From assembly GCA_029219585.1 (NCBI GenBank), contig JAQXTR010000084.1:1-35677 (forward strand): DNA of 35,677 bases, written 5' to 3'. A program made the translations under genes and the position numbers. The notes beneath the pieces were generated by a model, which was not told the origin of the DNA, did not search any database, and saw nothing but the letters and a program-made list of their open reading frames with translations. Shown one piece after another: positions 8,014-15,969 of the stretch. The number at the start of each line of letters is the position of its first letter. The first letter of the stretch is position 1. The stretch comes from Clostridiales bacterium. Its GTDB lineage: Bacteria > Bacillota > Clostridia > UBA1381.

Positions 8014-9550
8014 GATATTCTTTCTCCGCATTTACGTTCCATATTTTTTCTTTATTGTATTTACCGCTTGTTGATTTTACTATTTGATCAACTGTCTCAA
8101 ATGCAGTAAGCATTGAATGGTCCATATTGTTATATCTGTGCTGTCCGTTTCTTCCCATACAGAACAAATTATTATAAGAGTCAAGGTAAGTCTTTATTTC
8201 ATCCATACAGTCATATGTGTCAAAATATGCCGGATATGCCTTTTTAATTCTTTCTATATGAGTGTCAAGAACATCTTCTCGTTTTATAATGCCGATTTTT
8301 TCAAGCTCCATAGAGGCAAAATTTATAAAGTCCTCATCTTTTAATGTCCACATCTCGTCTCCTTCATTACAGAAATATTCAAGTCCGAGCCATACTGTAT
8401 TTTCAAAATCTTTTACCATGTATGGTGACCAGTTGTTAAAAATCTGCACACGCCCCAGCTTTACAGAGCTGTCTTGAATATATATCCAACAATCAGGCAC
8501 TAATCCATTGAAATTTGGAATATCTGTTTTATTCTCAAGCTGTAGCTTATTTACAAGCAAACCTACTGTAATAAAATCACGATATGGAAGACCGGCAGCG
8601 GCTGCTTCTACAGTATCCGGTGCTTTCGAAGCAATCGCCGGGACAAGCTCTCTGATAGGCATTGTAGAAATAACGATATCGGCATCAATCTGCTTTTCTT
8701 CTCCGTGTTCAATATAAGTAACACCTGTAACCGTGTTTCCGTCAGTATTAAGTCTTACTGCCTTACAACACGGTCGGAAATCCACACCGGCCTGTATAGC
8801 CGTATTAAGTGCCGTTTCCCAAAGCTGACCCGGTCCGAATTTAGGATAATAGAATTCTTCTATGAGTGAAGTTTCAACCTCCTTGTTTCCGCCCGTAAGC
8901 TTTCCGAAAATATCCTTTAACACAGCCTTTACAGATAATCCCTTTACCCGCTGAGATCCCCAGTCCGCCGATATCTGCGATGGATGTCTGCCCCATACCT
9001 TCTCGGTATAGCCTTCAAAAAACATTGAATAAAGCTTTTTTCCGAAACGATTAATATAAAAGTTTTCAAGTGATGTCTCCGGTAATTTATGAACACACGC
9101 TCCGAGATAGGAAAATCCTGCCTGAATGGTTGTCGTAAATCCCATATTCTTAATGGTCTCCATCTTCATCGTAACAGGATAATCAAAGAATTTATTTTTA
9201 TAATAAATTCGCGATACCCTATGACGTTTAAGCATTACCCGGTCGATACTCTCCGGGTCTGCGCCTTCATCTGCATAAACTTTTTCCCGATTCAACAGCT
9301 TGTCATCTATTGATGGAGCACCCTGCGCTTCCATTATCTCATTCCACCAATCAGTTACCCTACTACTTTTTGAAAAGAAGCGATGTCCTCCTATATCCAT
9401 TCTATTACCATTGTATTTAACAGTCTGCGATATTCCTCCTATTCTATCCGACTCTTCCAAAACGGTTACATTATAGCCTTGATGTTTTTTTGAAAATTCA
9501 TAAGCTGCCGTTATTCCTGCCGGACCGGCTCCAATTATTACAATATCCAT
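7994..9550 (-). CDS. FAD/NAD(P)-binding oxidoreductase, UDP-galactopyranose mutase/protoporphyrinogen oxidase-like
   Basis: The 518-residue flavoprotein starts [19 protein letters not shown], an FAD-binding Rossmann motif (GxGxxG at 7-12). It continues with [14 protein letters not shown] and [13 protein letters not shown] second FAD motif is [12 protein letters not shown] near residue 290. The C-terminal part has [24 protein letters not shown], the closing flavin-binding region. The family is annotated as amine oxidase, protoporphyrinogen oxidase or UDP-galactopyranose mutase-like, and its substrate is not known. The neighbours are GtrA (4 bases upstream) and membrane glycosyltransferases, so a sugar or lipid-linked sugar substrate is plausible. 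A haem-pathway role is unlikely because no other haem gene is near. Confidence 0.85.
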   Translation of the reverse strand: MDIVIIGAGPAGITAAYEFSKKHQGYNVTVLEESDRIGGISQTVKYNGNRMDIGGHRFFSKSSRVTDWWNEIMEAQGAPSIDDKLLNREKVYADEGADPESIDRVMLKRHRVSRIYYKNKFFDYPVTMKMETIKNMGFTTTIQAGFSYLGACVHKLPETSLENFYINRFGKKLYSMFFEGYTEKVWGRHPSQISADWGSQRVKGLSVKAVLKDIFGKLTGGNKEVETSLIEEFYYPKFGPGQLWETALNTAIQAGVDFRPCCKAVRLNTDGNTVTGVTYIEHGEEKQIDADIVISTMPIRELVPAIASKAPDTVEAAAAGLPYRDFITVGLLVNKLQLENKTDIPNFNGLVPDCWIYIQDSSVKLGRVQIFNNWSPYMVKDFENTVWLGLEYFCNEGDEMWTLKDEDFINFASMELEKIGIIKREDVLDTHIERIKKAYPAYFDTYDCMDEIKTYLDSYNNLFCMGRNGQHRYNNMDHSMLTAFETVDQIVKSTSGKYNKEKIWNVNAEKEYHEEKKN

Positions 9551-9554
9551 TTAT

Positions 9555-9992
9555 TTACTCCTTATATAAAATTATTTTTCTTGCTGCAAAGTTCCATACA
9601 AGCACTATTACGGCAGCTATTATTTTTGATATCATAAAATAAAGCCCTATCTTGTCTGTGAATATATACATTAACAGTTCTGTCAATGCTAATCCCATTA
9701 CTCCTATTACACCGTAAACAATAAATTCAAATATTGAATTATGCTTGTTTTCAGTAAATACAAGTTTTTTTGATAATATAAAATTCACTGCTAAACCAAC
9801 CAGAAAAGCCAATGCTGCCGCTATAAGATAGTGTACTGCTTTTTCACAGACCCATAAAGCACCGGCATCGGCTAAAAAAGCCAATCCTCCAACAAAAACA
9901 TATCTAAAAAATTGTATAAATGTGTCCGTTGTTGGTTGGGTGAATAATCCTTTTATATCACACTTCTTTGCATACTCAATCAGTTGCTTCAT
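9555..9992 (-). CDS. GtrA-family membrane protein (lipid-linked sugar flippase type)
   Basis: The 145-residue protein has four membrane segments and the GtrA signatures FFRYVFVGGLAFLADAGALW, LAVNFILSKKLVF and VWNFAARKIILY. GtrA-family proteins are thought to flip polyprenyl-phosphate-linked sugars across the cytoplasmic membrane. It lies in one operon with a GtrB-like GT2 enzyme and GT-C transferases, which matches the donor synthesis, flipping and transfer scheme. The RBS AAGGGGGA lies 8 bases before the ATG. The gene is 17 bases after the large GT-C-like gene and 4 bases before the oxidoreductase gene. Confidence 0.88.
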   Translation of the reverse strand: MKQLIEYAKKCDIKGLFTQPTTDTFIQFFRYVFVGGLAFLADAGALWVCEKAVHYLIAAALAFLVGLAVNFILSKKLVFTENKHNSIFEFIVYGVIGVMGLALTELLMYIFTDKIGLYFMISKIIAAVIVLVWNFAARKIILYKE

Positions 9993-10009
9993 TAATGATT
10001 CCCCCTTCG

Positions 10010-11941
10010 TCAGTTCACCTTATAAAGAGCTTCTGTGCCTACGGAATATACTTTCTCAAGTCTTGCTATTGCATTTTCATTTACTGTATAATCCTTACTG
10101 TTGCGCTCATTTGAGCCGACATACACATAGCTTATGTTATTTTCCTTACAGAATTTTATAAGGTCGTCATACGAGCCACCGTATGCCTGCTTAAGCGCAT
10201 TTGTACGATTATAATATTCATCGCCGAGACCGTGGAAATATACATAAAGAGATGAACCTACATATATATTGCGTCCGGCAAGCGACGGTACCGGGTTCAG
10301 ATGATAGGAGCTTGTTAAGAATACTGCATCCTTCGGCGTATTTTCCTTTATATATTCCGCCATGTCAATTTTATCCTCGGTGAAGGTCTGGTACATATTT
10401 CCGCTATGATATTCTCTGCCAATTGTGAGAGCTCCCGAAAGGGTACCGGCAATTATAACAATAACAGCAAGATATGCACGACCCGGAACACCTTTAAGCT
10501 TGTTCCAGATAAATACAAGCCAGTCACTAACAACCATAAGCAGTATCATATATACCACATAGAACAGCTTATTGTTATCATACTCATTGGGCTGGAACAG
10601 GATAATCTCCGCAATTATAAATATAAATGCACAGCCGCAAAGAAGCTTTTTGTTGTCCTTGCCTGCCTTTAACACAGCCGGTACTGCAAACAATGCCGCT
10701 ATTCCCCAGTTCTTAAGATAGAACCAAAGATACGGGTCATTATGATTTACCCAATTGAACTGATATTTCAGGAACGAATCGTTTCCGCCGGTCTGTCTGA
10801 ATGTCCAGTACAGCAGCTGCGGCGCCGCCATTATTGCAACAATACCTCCGAATATTACCCAGTTAATCAAATAGGTCTTTTTATCCTCCGGCTTCTTTTC
10901 TTCAATTATATACGCAAAGAACATAACTGCACTTATCATACCTAAAGCAAGGAATGAATGAGTGTGAATCATAGGCATACTTCCGGCAAGCAAACCGAGA
11001 ATTATATATCTGGTTCTTGACTTTGTTTTAACCGCATCAATAAGCAGCCACAGGGTTGGCATAAGCATAAACCAGCCTGCCATTGTTGTTCTCTGCGGAA
11101 TAATCATATCGCAGATCGTATTTGACCAACGTATATTATGATCGTTCAGATTTGTCGGAGTTTGGTAATATTCTGTGAATATCTTTGTAAATGCAGTATG
11201 ATCCGCCTTCGCACCCTCCATAAAGTACGCAAAGCCAAAGCCGCCGCAGAAGAAGAAAAATACAACTGCAAGAACCGATGCCGCCTTATTGCCTGTCACC
11301 TTATGCGAGAGGAAATAAAATCCCATAATAAGAAGCATCGAAATTATGTAACTCGGTATCAGAACTGCCCATCTTAATGATGTTCCGAACAGATAGAGAC
11401 TCGACGACAGCATATCCACAAAGAATGGATAATTCATTGTGTAACCGTCAAGAAATACATAATTAGGCGGAAATTTGCCCTGCTCGGCAATACTTGTTAC
11501 AAATCCAAGATGCATCTGCAAATCTCCAAAGGTACACTGTCCACACCCATAGCCGCCGCCCTCATACGGCGCAAGAACATGATTTGTAAGCAGCACTGCA
11601 ACGATAATGGTTATCGGCAGCACAAGGCATAAGAATATTTTATTTCCCATCACTGATTCTTCATTCTTGCGTGTTATCATCAGTGATTTCTTAAAATAAT
11701 CAATTCCGTTTTTCTTTATAATATAACCTACAGGCAATACTGATAACGCTATCAGTATTATATGGCTTAAATATGTAAATCCGCATAGTACTGACGGAAC
11801 CACAATACCCATCATAAGTATCACATTACCGAAAACGCCGCCCATCCAGCTTCGGAAATATATGTCCTTGTTATTAAACACATGGCAGCTGTATACATAG
11901 CCGATAAACAAAAAATATAAGTAAACAATTATTCCTAACAT
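10010..11941 (-). CDS. Large polytopic membrane protein, GT-C glycosyltransferase-like
   Basis: The 643-residue protein has about a dozen hydrophobic segments and a soluble C-terminal tail of roughly 110 residues. After the third to fourth segment comes a large external loop, CTFGDLQMHLGFVTSIAEQG, then FPPNYVFLDGYTMNYPFFVDML. This Asp-rich first loop and the later WFMLMPTLWLL and IHTHSFLALG regions resemble GT-C enzymes. I do not recognise an exact family. The tail (from about DMAEYIKENTPKDAVFLTSS) resembles the soluble ends of other GT-C proteins and includes LAGRNIYVGSSLYV. Its place between PIG-V-like and GtrA genes supports a sugar-transfer role. Confidence 0.75.
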   Translation of the reverse strand: MLGIIVYLYFLFIGYVYSCHVFNNKDIYFRSWMGGVFGNVILMMGIVVPSVLCGFTYLSHIILIALSVLPVGYIIKKNGIDYFKKSLMITRKNEESVMGNKIFLCLVLPITIIVAVLLTNHVLAPYEGGGYGCGQCTFGDLQMHLGFVTSIAEQGKFPPNYVFLDGYTMNYPFFVDMLSSSLYLFGTSLRWAVLIPSYIISMLLIMGFYFLSHKVTGNKAASVLAVVFFFFCGGFGFAYFMEGAKADHTAFTKIFTEYYQTPTNLNDHNIRWSNTICDMIIPQRTTMAGWFMLMPTLWLLIDAVKTKSRTRYIILGLLAGSMPMIHTHSFLALGMISAVMFFAYIIEEKKPEDKKTYLINWVIFGGIVAIMAAPQLLYWTFRQTGGNDSFLKYQFNWVNHNDPYLWFYLKNWGIAALFAVPAVLKAGKDNKKLLCGCAFIFIIAEIILFQPNEYDNNKLFYVVYMILLMVVSDWLVFIWNKLKGVPGRAYLAVIVIIAGTLSGALTIGREYHSGNMYQTFTEDKIDMAEYIKENTPKDAVFLTSSYHLNPVPSLAGRNIYVGSSLYVYFHGLGDEYYNRTNALKQAYGGSYDDLIKFCKENNISYVYVGSNERNSKDYTVNENAIARLEKVYSVGTEALYKVN

Positions 11942-11957
11942 CCTTTTTACTACCTTT

Positions 11958-13265
11958 CTACAATATTTGCTTTTGCATGAAATATGCGGTCAGATATACA
12001 CCCATTGCCACCGCCATTCCTATCGTTATAACCTGCTCCGTCCATTTATGACGCTCAGAAAAATCAGCGAGAATCATGAATGCCGGAATTGCGCAAGTCA
12101 TATATCTTGCTTCGCTGATTGGCCATTTAGCGCCGGCATTTACTATAAAGAATACAATGAGATATGCTATATACATGCTCCTATGCTTACGCAGACCATA
12201 TATCAGAGCCGCCACTACAAATGTAACCGAGCAGACAGCCGGAATCCAGATCGCAAACCTTGTATACTTTGTTTCTTTAATAAAATAGCTGAACATAGTC
12301 GTCAGACTTTTTCCGAAATATGTAAAACCCTGATACCAGTATTTTTCTTCGTACTCGAAGAACTTAAAACAATCTCCCGTAACCTTATAGTTACAAAACA
12401 GATATATCCCCAGTCCTGCCAACATAAGAAATATCCATAAGCCCTTTGAATAAAACAGATTCCATACCGCTTTTATTTTTTTCTCCTTAAGCTTGCCCAA
12501 AATGCCATAATACTCCAGCCATTCAACTGCAGCAGGAAACGCAAGAAGCAAGCCTGCCATTCTTGACAGTGCCGCAAGGGCACCGAAAATGCCTACTTTT
12601 ACCCAATCATGCTTTCTTATGTAGTATAAAGTTGCAGCAGACATAAAGAGCAGCAGACTCTCATTCATCATCGTTCCAAAAAACAACGCATGAGGAAAAG
12701 CGGAAATAAATACTATTGTTCGCTTTGCTGTAGATTTATTATAATCTACAGCCATAAGCCTATATAAATAACAGCATGCACCGGCATACAGAAGCCAGGA
12801 AACCAATATTCCGCTCACTCTGATATTTGTCAAAAATATTGATGCAAGTCTTATCAGCCATGGATATAACGGAAAAAATACGAGTGTCAAATAGTCTCCG
12901 TCAATATTGTAATAAGTATAGCCACCCAGCGCAATACGCTCATAGTTTTTCGCATCCCACTGCATATACGTATTTAAAATGTCTTCAAAGCTCATGGAGC
13001 TATCCTTCATTATATATATTGAGCATATGGAAATCATAAAAATAACCAATCGGAACAGCATGGCAAGTCCGAACAGCTTCAGTAAATCAAATCTGCCAAT
13101 ATCAAATCCTCCCTTAAGGCTTTTATCGGCAGTAATTACCTGATTAAGCCGGCTACCGCCTAAAGAAATTCCGGAATTTGATAATATCCTGAGAATTACA
13201 ACAATAACCGCACCCCATATACATACGCTTGAAATAATAGGTATTAATATCATATTATTTGCCAT
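11958..13265 (-). CDS. PIG-V-like mannosyltransferase family membrane protein
   Basis: The protein of about 435 residues carries the pattern of the PIG-V/GPI mannosyltransferase II family. It has MQWDAKNYERIALGGYTY (the catalytic-type Asp in the first external loop), TLVFFPLYPWLIR, FPHALFFGTMMNESLLLF, LAALSRMAGLLLAFPA and YEEKYWYQGFTYFGKSL. In eukaryotes the family adds mannose to GPI precursors; bacterial members are presumed polyprenyl-phosphate-sugar-dependent transferases. The start is uncertain. AAAGGAG is only 3 bases before the ATG at 13265, another ATG lies at 13253, and an in-frame TTG at 13280 lacks an RBS. It is 33 bases downstream of the GT2 gene. Confidence 0.83.
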   Translation of the reverse strand: MANNMILIPIISSVCIWGAVIVVILRILSNSGISLGGSRLNQVITADKSLKGGFDIGRFDLLKLFGLAMLFRLVIFMISICSIYIMKDSSMSFEDILNTYMQWDAKNYERIALGGYTYYNIDGDYLTLVFFPLYPWLIRLASIFLTNIRVSGILVSWLLYAGACCYLYRLMAVDYNKSTAKRTIVFISAFPHALFFGTMMNESLLLFMSAATLYYIRKHDWVKVGIFGALAALSRMAGLLLAFPAAVEWLEYYGILGKLKEKKIKAVWNLFYSKGLWIFLMLAGLGIYLFCNYKVTGDCFKFFEYEEKYWYQGFTYFGKSLTTMFSYFIKETKYTRFAIWIPAVCSVTFVVAALIYGLRKHRSMYIAYLIVFFIVNAGAKWPISEARYMTCAIPAFMILADFSERHKWTEQVITIGMAVAMGVYLTAYFMQKQIL

Positions 13266-13298
13266 GAACTCCTTTCTCAAAAGCTGATTTTAGCCGAA

Positions 13299-14264
13299 CT
13301 ATCTTTCACCTATAATCTTCTCAACGATATACCGCGGTCTGCGCTTGACTTCCTTATACATTTTTCCGATATACTCTCCGATAAGTCCGGTGCCCAGCAG
13401 CTGAAAGCCGCCGATAAACCAGATTGAGCACATAAGCGATGCCCAGCCCGCATTTGTGTTGCCGAGTATTTTTTCAATAATGGCATATATCAGCATTGCA
13501 AGAGCGACCACGCATGCTACGGCACCTACTGATGATATAAGACGTATCGGATTAATACTGAACGAGGTTATGCCGTCAAATGCAAACGCAAGCATTTTTT
13601 TCAGCGGATACTTGGATTCTCCGGCAAAACGTTCATTTCTTTCATAATATACACAGTCTGATTTATATCCGATAAGCGGAACCATTCCGCGCAGGAACAG
13701 GTTTCTTTCCTCAAATTCTGCAAGCCCTTCCAATGCCTTCTTGCTCATTAGTCTGTAATCGGCATGGTTGTACACTATATTAACACCCATTGCCTTCATA
13801 AGCTTATAGAAGCCCAGCGCAGTTGTACGCTTGAAGAAGGTATCCGTTTCCCTTTTATTGCGTACACCGTAAACAATTTCGCAGTCCTCATCCCGGAATT
13901 TCCTTATCATATCCGGAATTACATGAATATCATCCTGCAGATCTGCGTCAATTGAAATGGCGCAGTCACACTCGTCCTTAACCGTCATAAGCCCTCCGTA
14001 GAGAACATTCTGATGTCCGACGTTATGCGCCATCTTTATTCCAAGCACTTCAATATGCTTTTTCTGCAGCTCAGATATTATCTCCCATGTTCTGTCACGG
14101 CTTCCGTCATCTGCAAACACAATTCTGCTGTCATCGGAAATAAGCTTGTCTGCCTTCATTTCATCGAAAACTCCAAGCAGCTGACGGCAGGTTTCATGCA
14201 AAACCTCCTCCTCATTGTAGCATGGCAATACTATATATGCCTTTACCCTTTTACTCATTTTCAT
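13299..14264 (-). CDS. GT2 polyprenyl-phosphate glycosyltransferase (GtrB/DPM1-like)
   Basis: The 321-residue protein has a cytosolic GT-A domain followed by two membrane segments (about 235-265 and 270-300). Motifs are VLPCYNEEE (12-20), ADDGSRDRT (51-59), the metal-binding IDADLQDD (105-112) and NERFAGESKYPLKKM. This matches enzymes that load glucose, mannose or another sugar from a nucleotide onto undecaprenyl phosphate. It is the likely donor-maker for the three GT-C-like proteins downstream. The ATG at 14264 overlaps the hslO stop as ATGA. The ATG at 14258 has better spacing from GGGAG and is an equal candidate. Confidence 0.92.
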   Translation of the reverse strand: MKMSKRVKAYIVLPCYNEEEVLHETCRQLLGVFDEMKADKLISDDSRIVFADDGSRDRTWEIISELQKKHIEVLGIKMAHNVGHQNVLYGGLMTVKDECDCAISIDADLQDDIHVIPDMIRKFRDEDCEIVYGVRNKRETDTFFKRTTALGFYKLMKAMGVNIVYNHADYRLMSKKALEGLAEFEERNLFLRGMVPLIGYKSDCVYYERNERFAGESKYPLKKMLAFAFDGITSFSINPIRLISSVGAVACVVALAMLIYAIIEKILGNTNAGWASLMCSIWFIGGFQLLGTGLIGEYIGKMYKEVKRRPRYIVEKIIGER

Positions 14265-15145
14265 TCTCCCTTCGCCTGAGCCAGAATCTCTTCAAGCTCA
14301 TTCTTGTTAAATTTATATTTTTTATCACAGAACTGACAGCACATTTCTGCCTCTCCCTGTTCCTCTATAAGCTCCCGAATATCCTTTTTTCCAATCGAGA
14401 TTAAAGCACGCTCCATTCGGTCGCGCGAACACTTGCATTCATATTTAGGCACTTCGGCGCGGTTATCAAGAAGCATATCAAAGCCGTCTGTAACAGCAAA
14501 AGCAATATCCTGAGCGCTCATGCCGTTTTCTATCATATCGGTTATCGGCATTGCGTTTTCCACAATTTCAGTCAGTCTGTCTGCGGTTGCCTCCGTTGCC
14601 TCCGGCATAAGCTGTATCATATATCCTCCGGCGGCTTTAACCGAAAGATCGGTATCCACAAGAACACCGAGAGCCATCGCAGTAGGTACTTGCTCGCTTA
14701 CAGCAAAATAATATGTCAGATCCTCCGCAATCTCGCCGCTCACAAGAGGGGTTTGTCCTATATACGGCTCCTTAAGCCCCAGGTCACGGATTACGCTCAG
14801 AAATCCGTTTCCTACCGCACCGCCTACATCAAGCTTACCTTTTGAATTTTTTGGCAAATCCGCAAGAGGATTTGTCACATATCCGCGCACGTGTGATTTA
14901 CTGTCCGTTACCGCCACAAGCAGTCCCAACGGACCGCTGCCCTTTATCTGCAGGGTAGTTGAATCATCATCGCTTTTCAGCTGCGCACCCATAATTGCAG
15001 CTCCTGTCAGCAGTCTTCCCAATGCCGCAGATGCTGTGGCAGATGTATTATGTATTCTATGAGCTTCATTTACAAGTTCTGTAGTTATTGCTGCGAAAAC
15101 ACGTATTGTTCCGTCTATACTGTTTCCGCGAATTAAAGTGTCCAT
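14261..15145 (-). CDS. hslO: Redox-regulated chaperone Hsp33
   Basis: The 294-residue protein is Hsp33, a holdase that becomes active when oxidised. The N-terminal domain begins MDTLIRGNSIDGTIRVFAA. The zinc switch is complete: CxC (Cys237, Cys239) and CxxC (Cys270, Cys273). An extra Cys269 lies next to the CxxC. The ATG at 15145 follows GGAGG with a 7-base spacer; an open extension to 15187 is ignored because it has no RBS and begins upstream of the mapped -10. The gene heads the glycosyltransferase operon and overlaps the next gene by 4 bases, so heat or oxidative control of hslO could extend to the glycan genes. Confidence 0.95.
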   Translation of the reverse strand: MDTLIRGNSIDGTIRVFAAITTELVNEAHRIHNTSATASAALGRLLTGAAIMGAQLKSDDDSTTLQIKGSGPLGLLVAVTDSKSHVRGYVTNPLADLPKNSKGKLDVGGAVGNGFLSVIRDLGLKEPYIGQTPLVSGEIAEDLTYYFAVSEQVPTAMALGVLVDTDLSVKAAGGYMIQLMPEATEATADRLTEIVENAMPITDMIENGMSAQDIAFAVTDGFDMLLDNRAEVPKYECKCSRDRMERALISIGKKDIRELIEEQGEAEMCCQFCDKKYKFNKNELEEILAQAKGE

Positions 15146-15175
15146 ATTATTCCTCCGGAAAAATCCTTTTTCTAT

Positions 15176-15204
15176 AGTATAACACATAAATCAATGATTG
15201 TCCA
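15176..15204 (-). promoter_or_regulatory. Promoter of the hslO-glycosyltransferase operon
   Basis: On the minus strand: TGGACA (15199-15204), 17-base spacer, TATACT (15176-15181). It is the only clear promoter found upstream of the seven-gene operon. Confidence 0.68.
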
Positions 15205-15287
15205 TAAATTTTAATCAAAAAATCACGGCAAATTCGTGTATAAGTAAAATACGGACAAACTCTTGTGCAGTGATATGAACAGTATGG

Positions 15288-15316
15288 TTGAAAAAGAGAT
15301 GATAATATGATATAAT
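15288..15316 (+). promoter_or_regulatory. Promoter of the cysteine hydrolase gene
   Basis: TTGAAA (15288-15293), 17-base spacer, TATAAT (15311-15316). The start codon is about 55 bases downstream, so a short leader of about 45-50 bases is expected. Confidence 0.82.
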
Positions 15317-15371
15317 TACAAATGTAAGGCGGATTAATCAGAAGAATGCCGTTTGCGAAGGGAGCAGTAAA

Positions 15372-15896
15372 ATGATGAGAATATTAATAGTTGTGGATAT
15401 GCAGAAGGATTTTATAAACGGTTCGCTTGGCTCTAGGGATGCGGAGGCGATTGTTGAAGCTGCCGTAAATAAAATCAATGGGTTTAACGGAGATATAATT
15501 GTAACACTGGATACACATTTTGAAAACTATATGGAAACAAGCGAAGGAAAAAATCTGCCCATTCCGCATTGTATAAAGGATACGGACGGATGGCAGCTTG
15601 ACAGTCGGATACGTGCGGCTCTTGATAAGAAAGCTTATAGCGCGGTTGAAAAGATAACATTCGGATCGGTTGAGCTTCCGAAAATAATAGAGGAAAATTA
15701 CGACATAAATAATATTGAAATTGAGCTGATAGGTCTGTGCACGGATATATGTGTGGTGTCAAACGCTCTGCTGCTAAAGGCGCACTTCCCTGAAATACCG
15801 ATTTTCGTCGATTCCTCATGCTGCGCCGGTGTAACTCCTAAAAGCCATAATGCGGCACTTGAAACCATGCGGTCATGTCAGATTAATGTCATTTAA
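15372..15896 (+). CDS. Isochorismatase/nicotinamidase-family cysteine hydrolase
   Basis: The 174-residue protein has the catalytic triad of the family: Asp9 in VVDMQKDF, Lys94 in EKITFG and Cys127 in LCTDICVVSNA. Nicotinamidase-type metal ligands also appear present: Asp47 and His49 (TLDTHF) and His66 (PIPHC). Nicotinamidase turns nicotinamide into nicotinate in NAD salvage. The length and metal site fit this, but other small amidases share the fold. AAGGGAG lies 7 bases before the ATG at 15372; a second ATG at 15375 is possible. It is monocistronic, with its own promoter and a strong terminator. Confidence 0.86.
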   Translation: MMRILIVVDMQKDFINGSLGSRDAEAIVEAAVNKINGFNGDIIVTLDTHFENYMETSEGKNLPIPHCIKDTDGWQLDSRIRAALDKKAYSAVEKITFGSVELPKIIEENYDINNIEIELIGLCTDICVVSNALLLKAHFPEIPIFVDSSCCAGVTPKSHNAALETMRSCQINVI

Positions 15897-15933
15897 CTCC
15901 GGACTTTTTACTTAATCTATGGTCATAAAGAAC

Positions 15934-15964
15934 ATGGCTGCGGCAAAACGTATGCCGCAGCCAT
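15934..15964. terminator. Bidirectional terminator, 12-bp perfect stem
   Basis: ATGGCTGCGGCA (15934-15945), 7-base loop, perfect complement (15953-15964), followed by TTTATTTT on the plus strand. It serves the cysteine hydrolase gene and probably argS from the other side. Confidence 0.88.
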
Positions 15965-15969
15965 TTATT

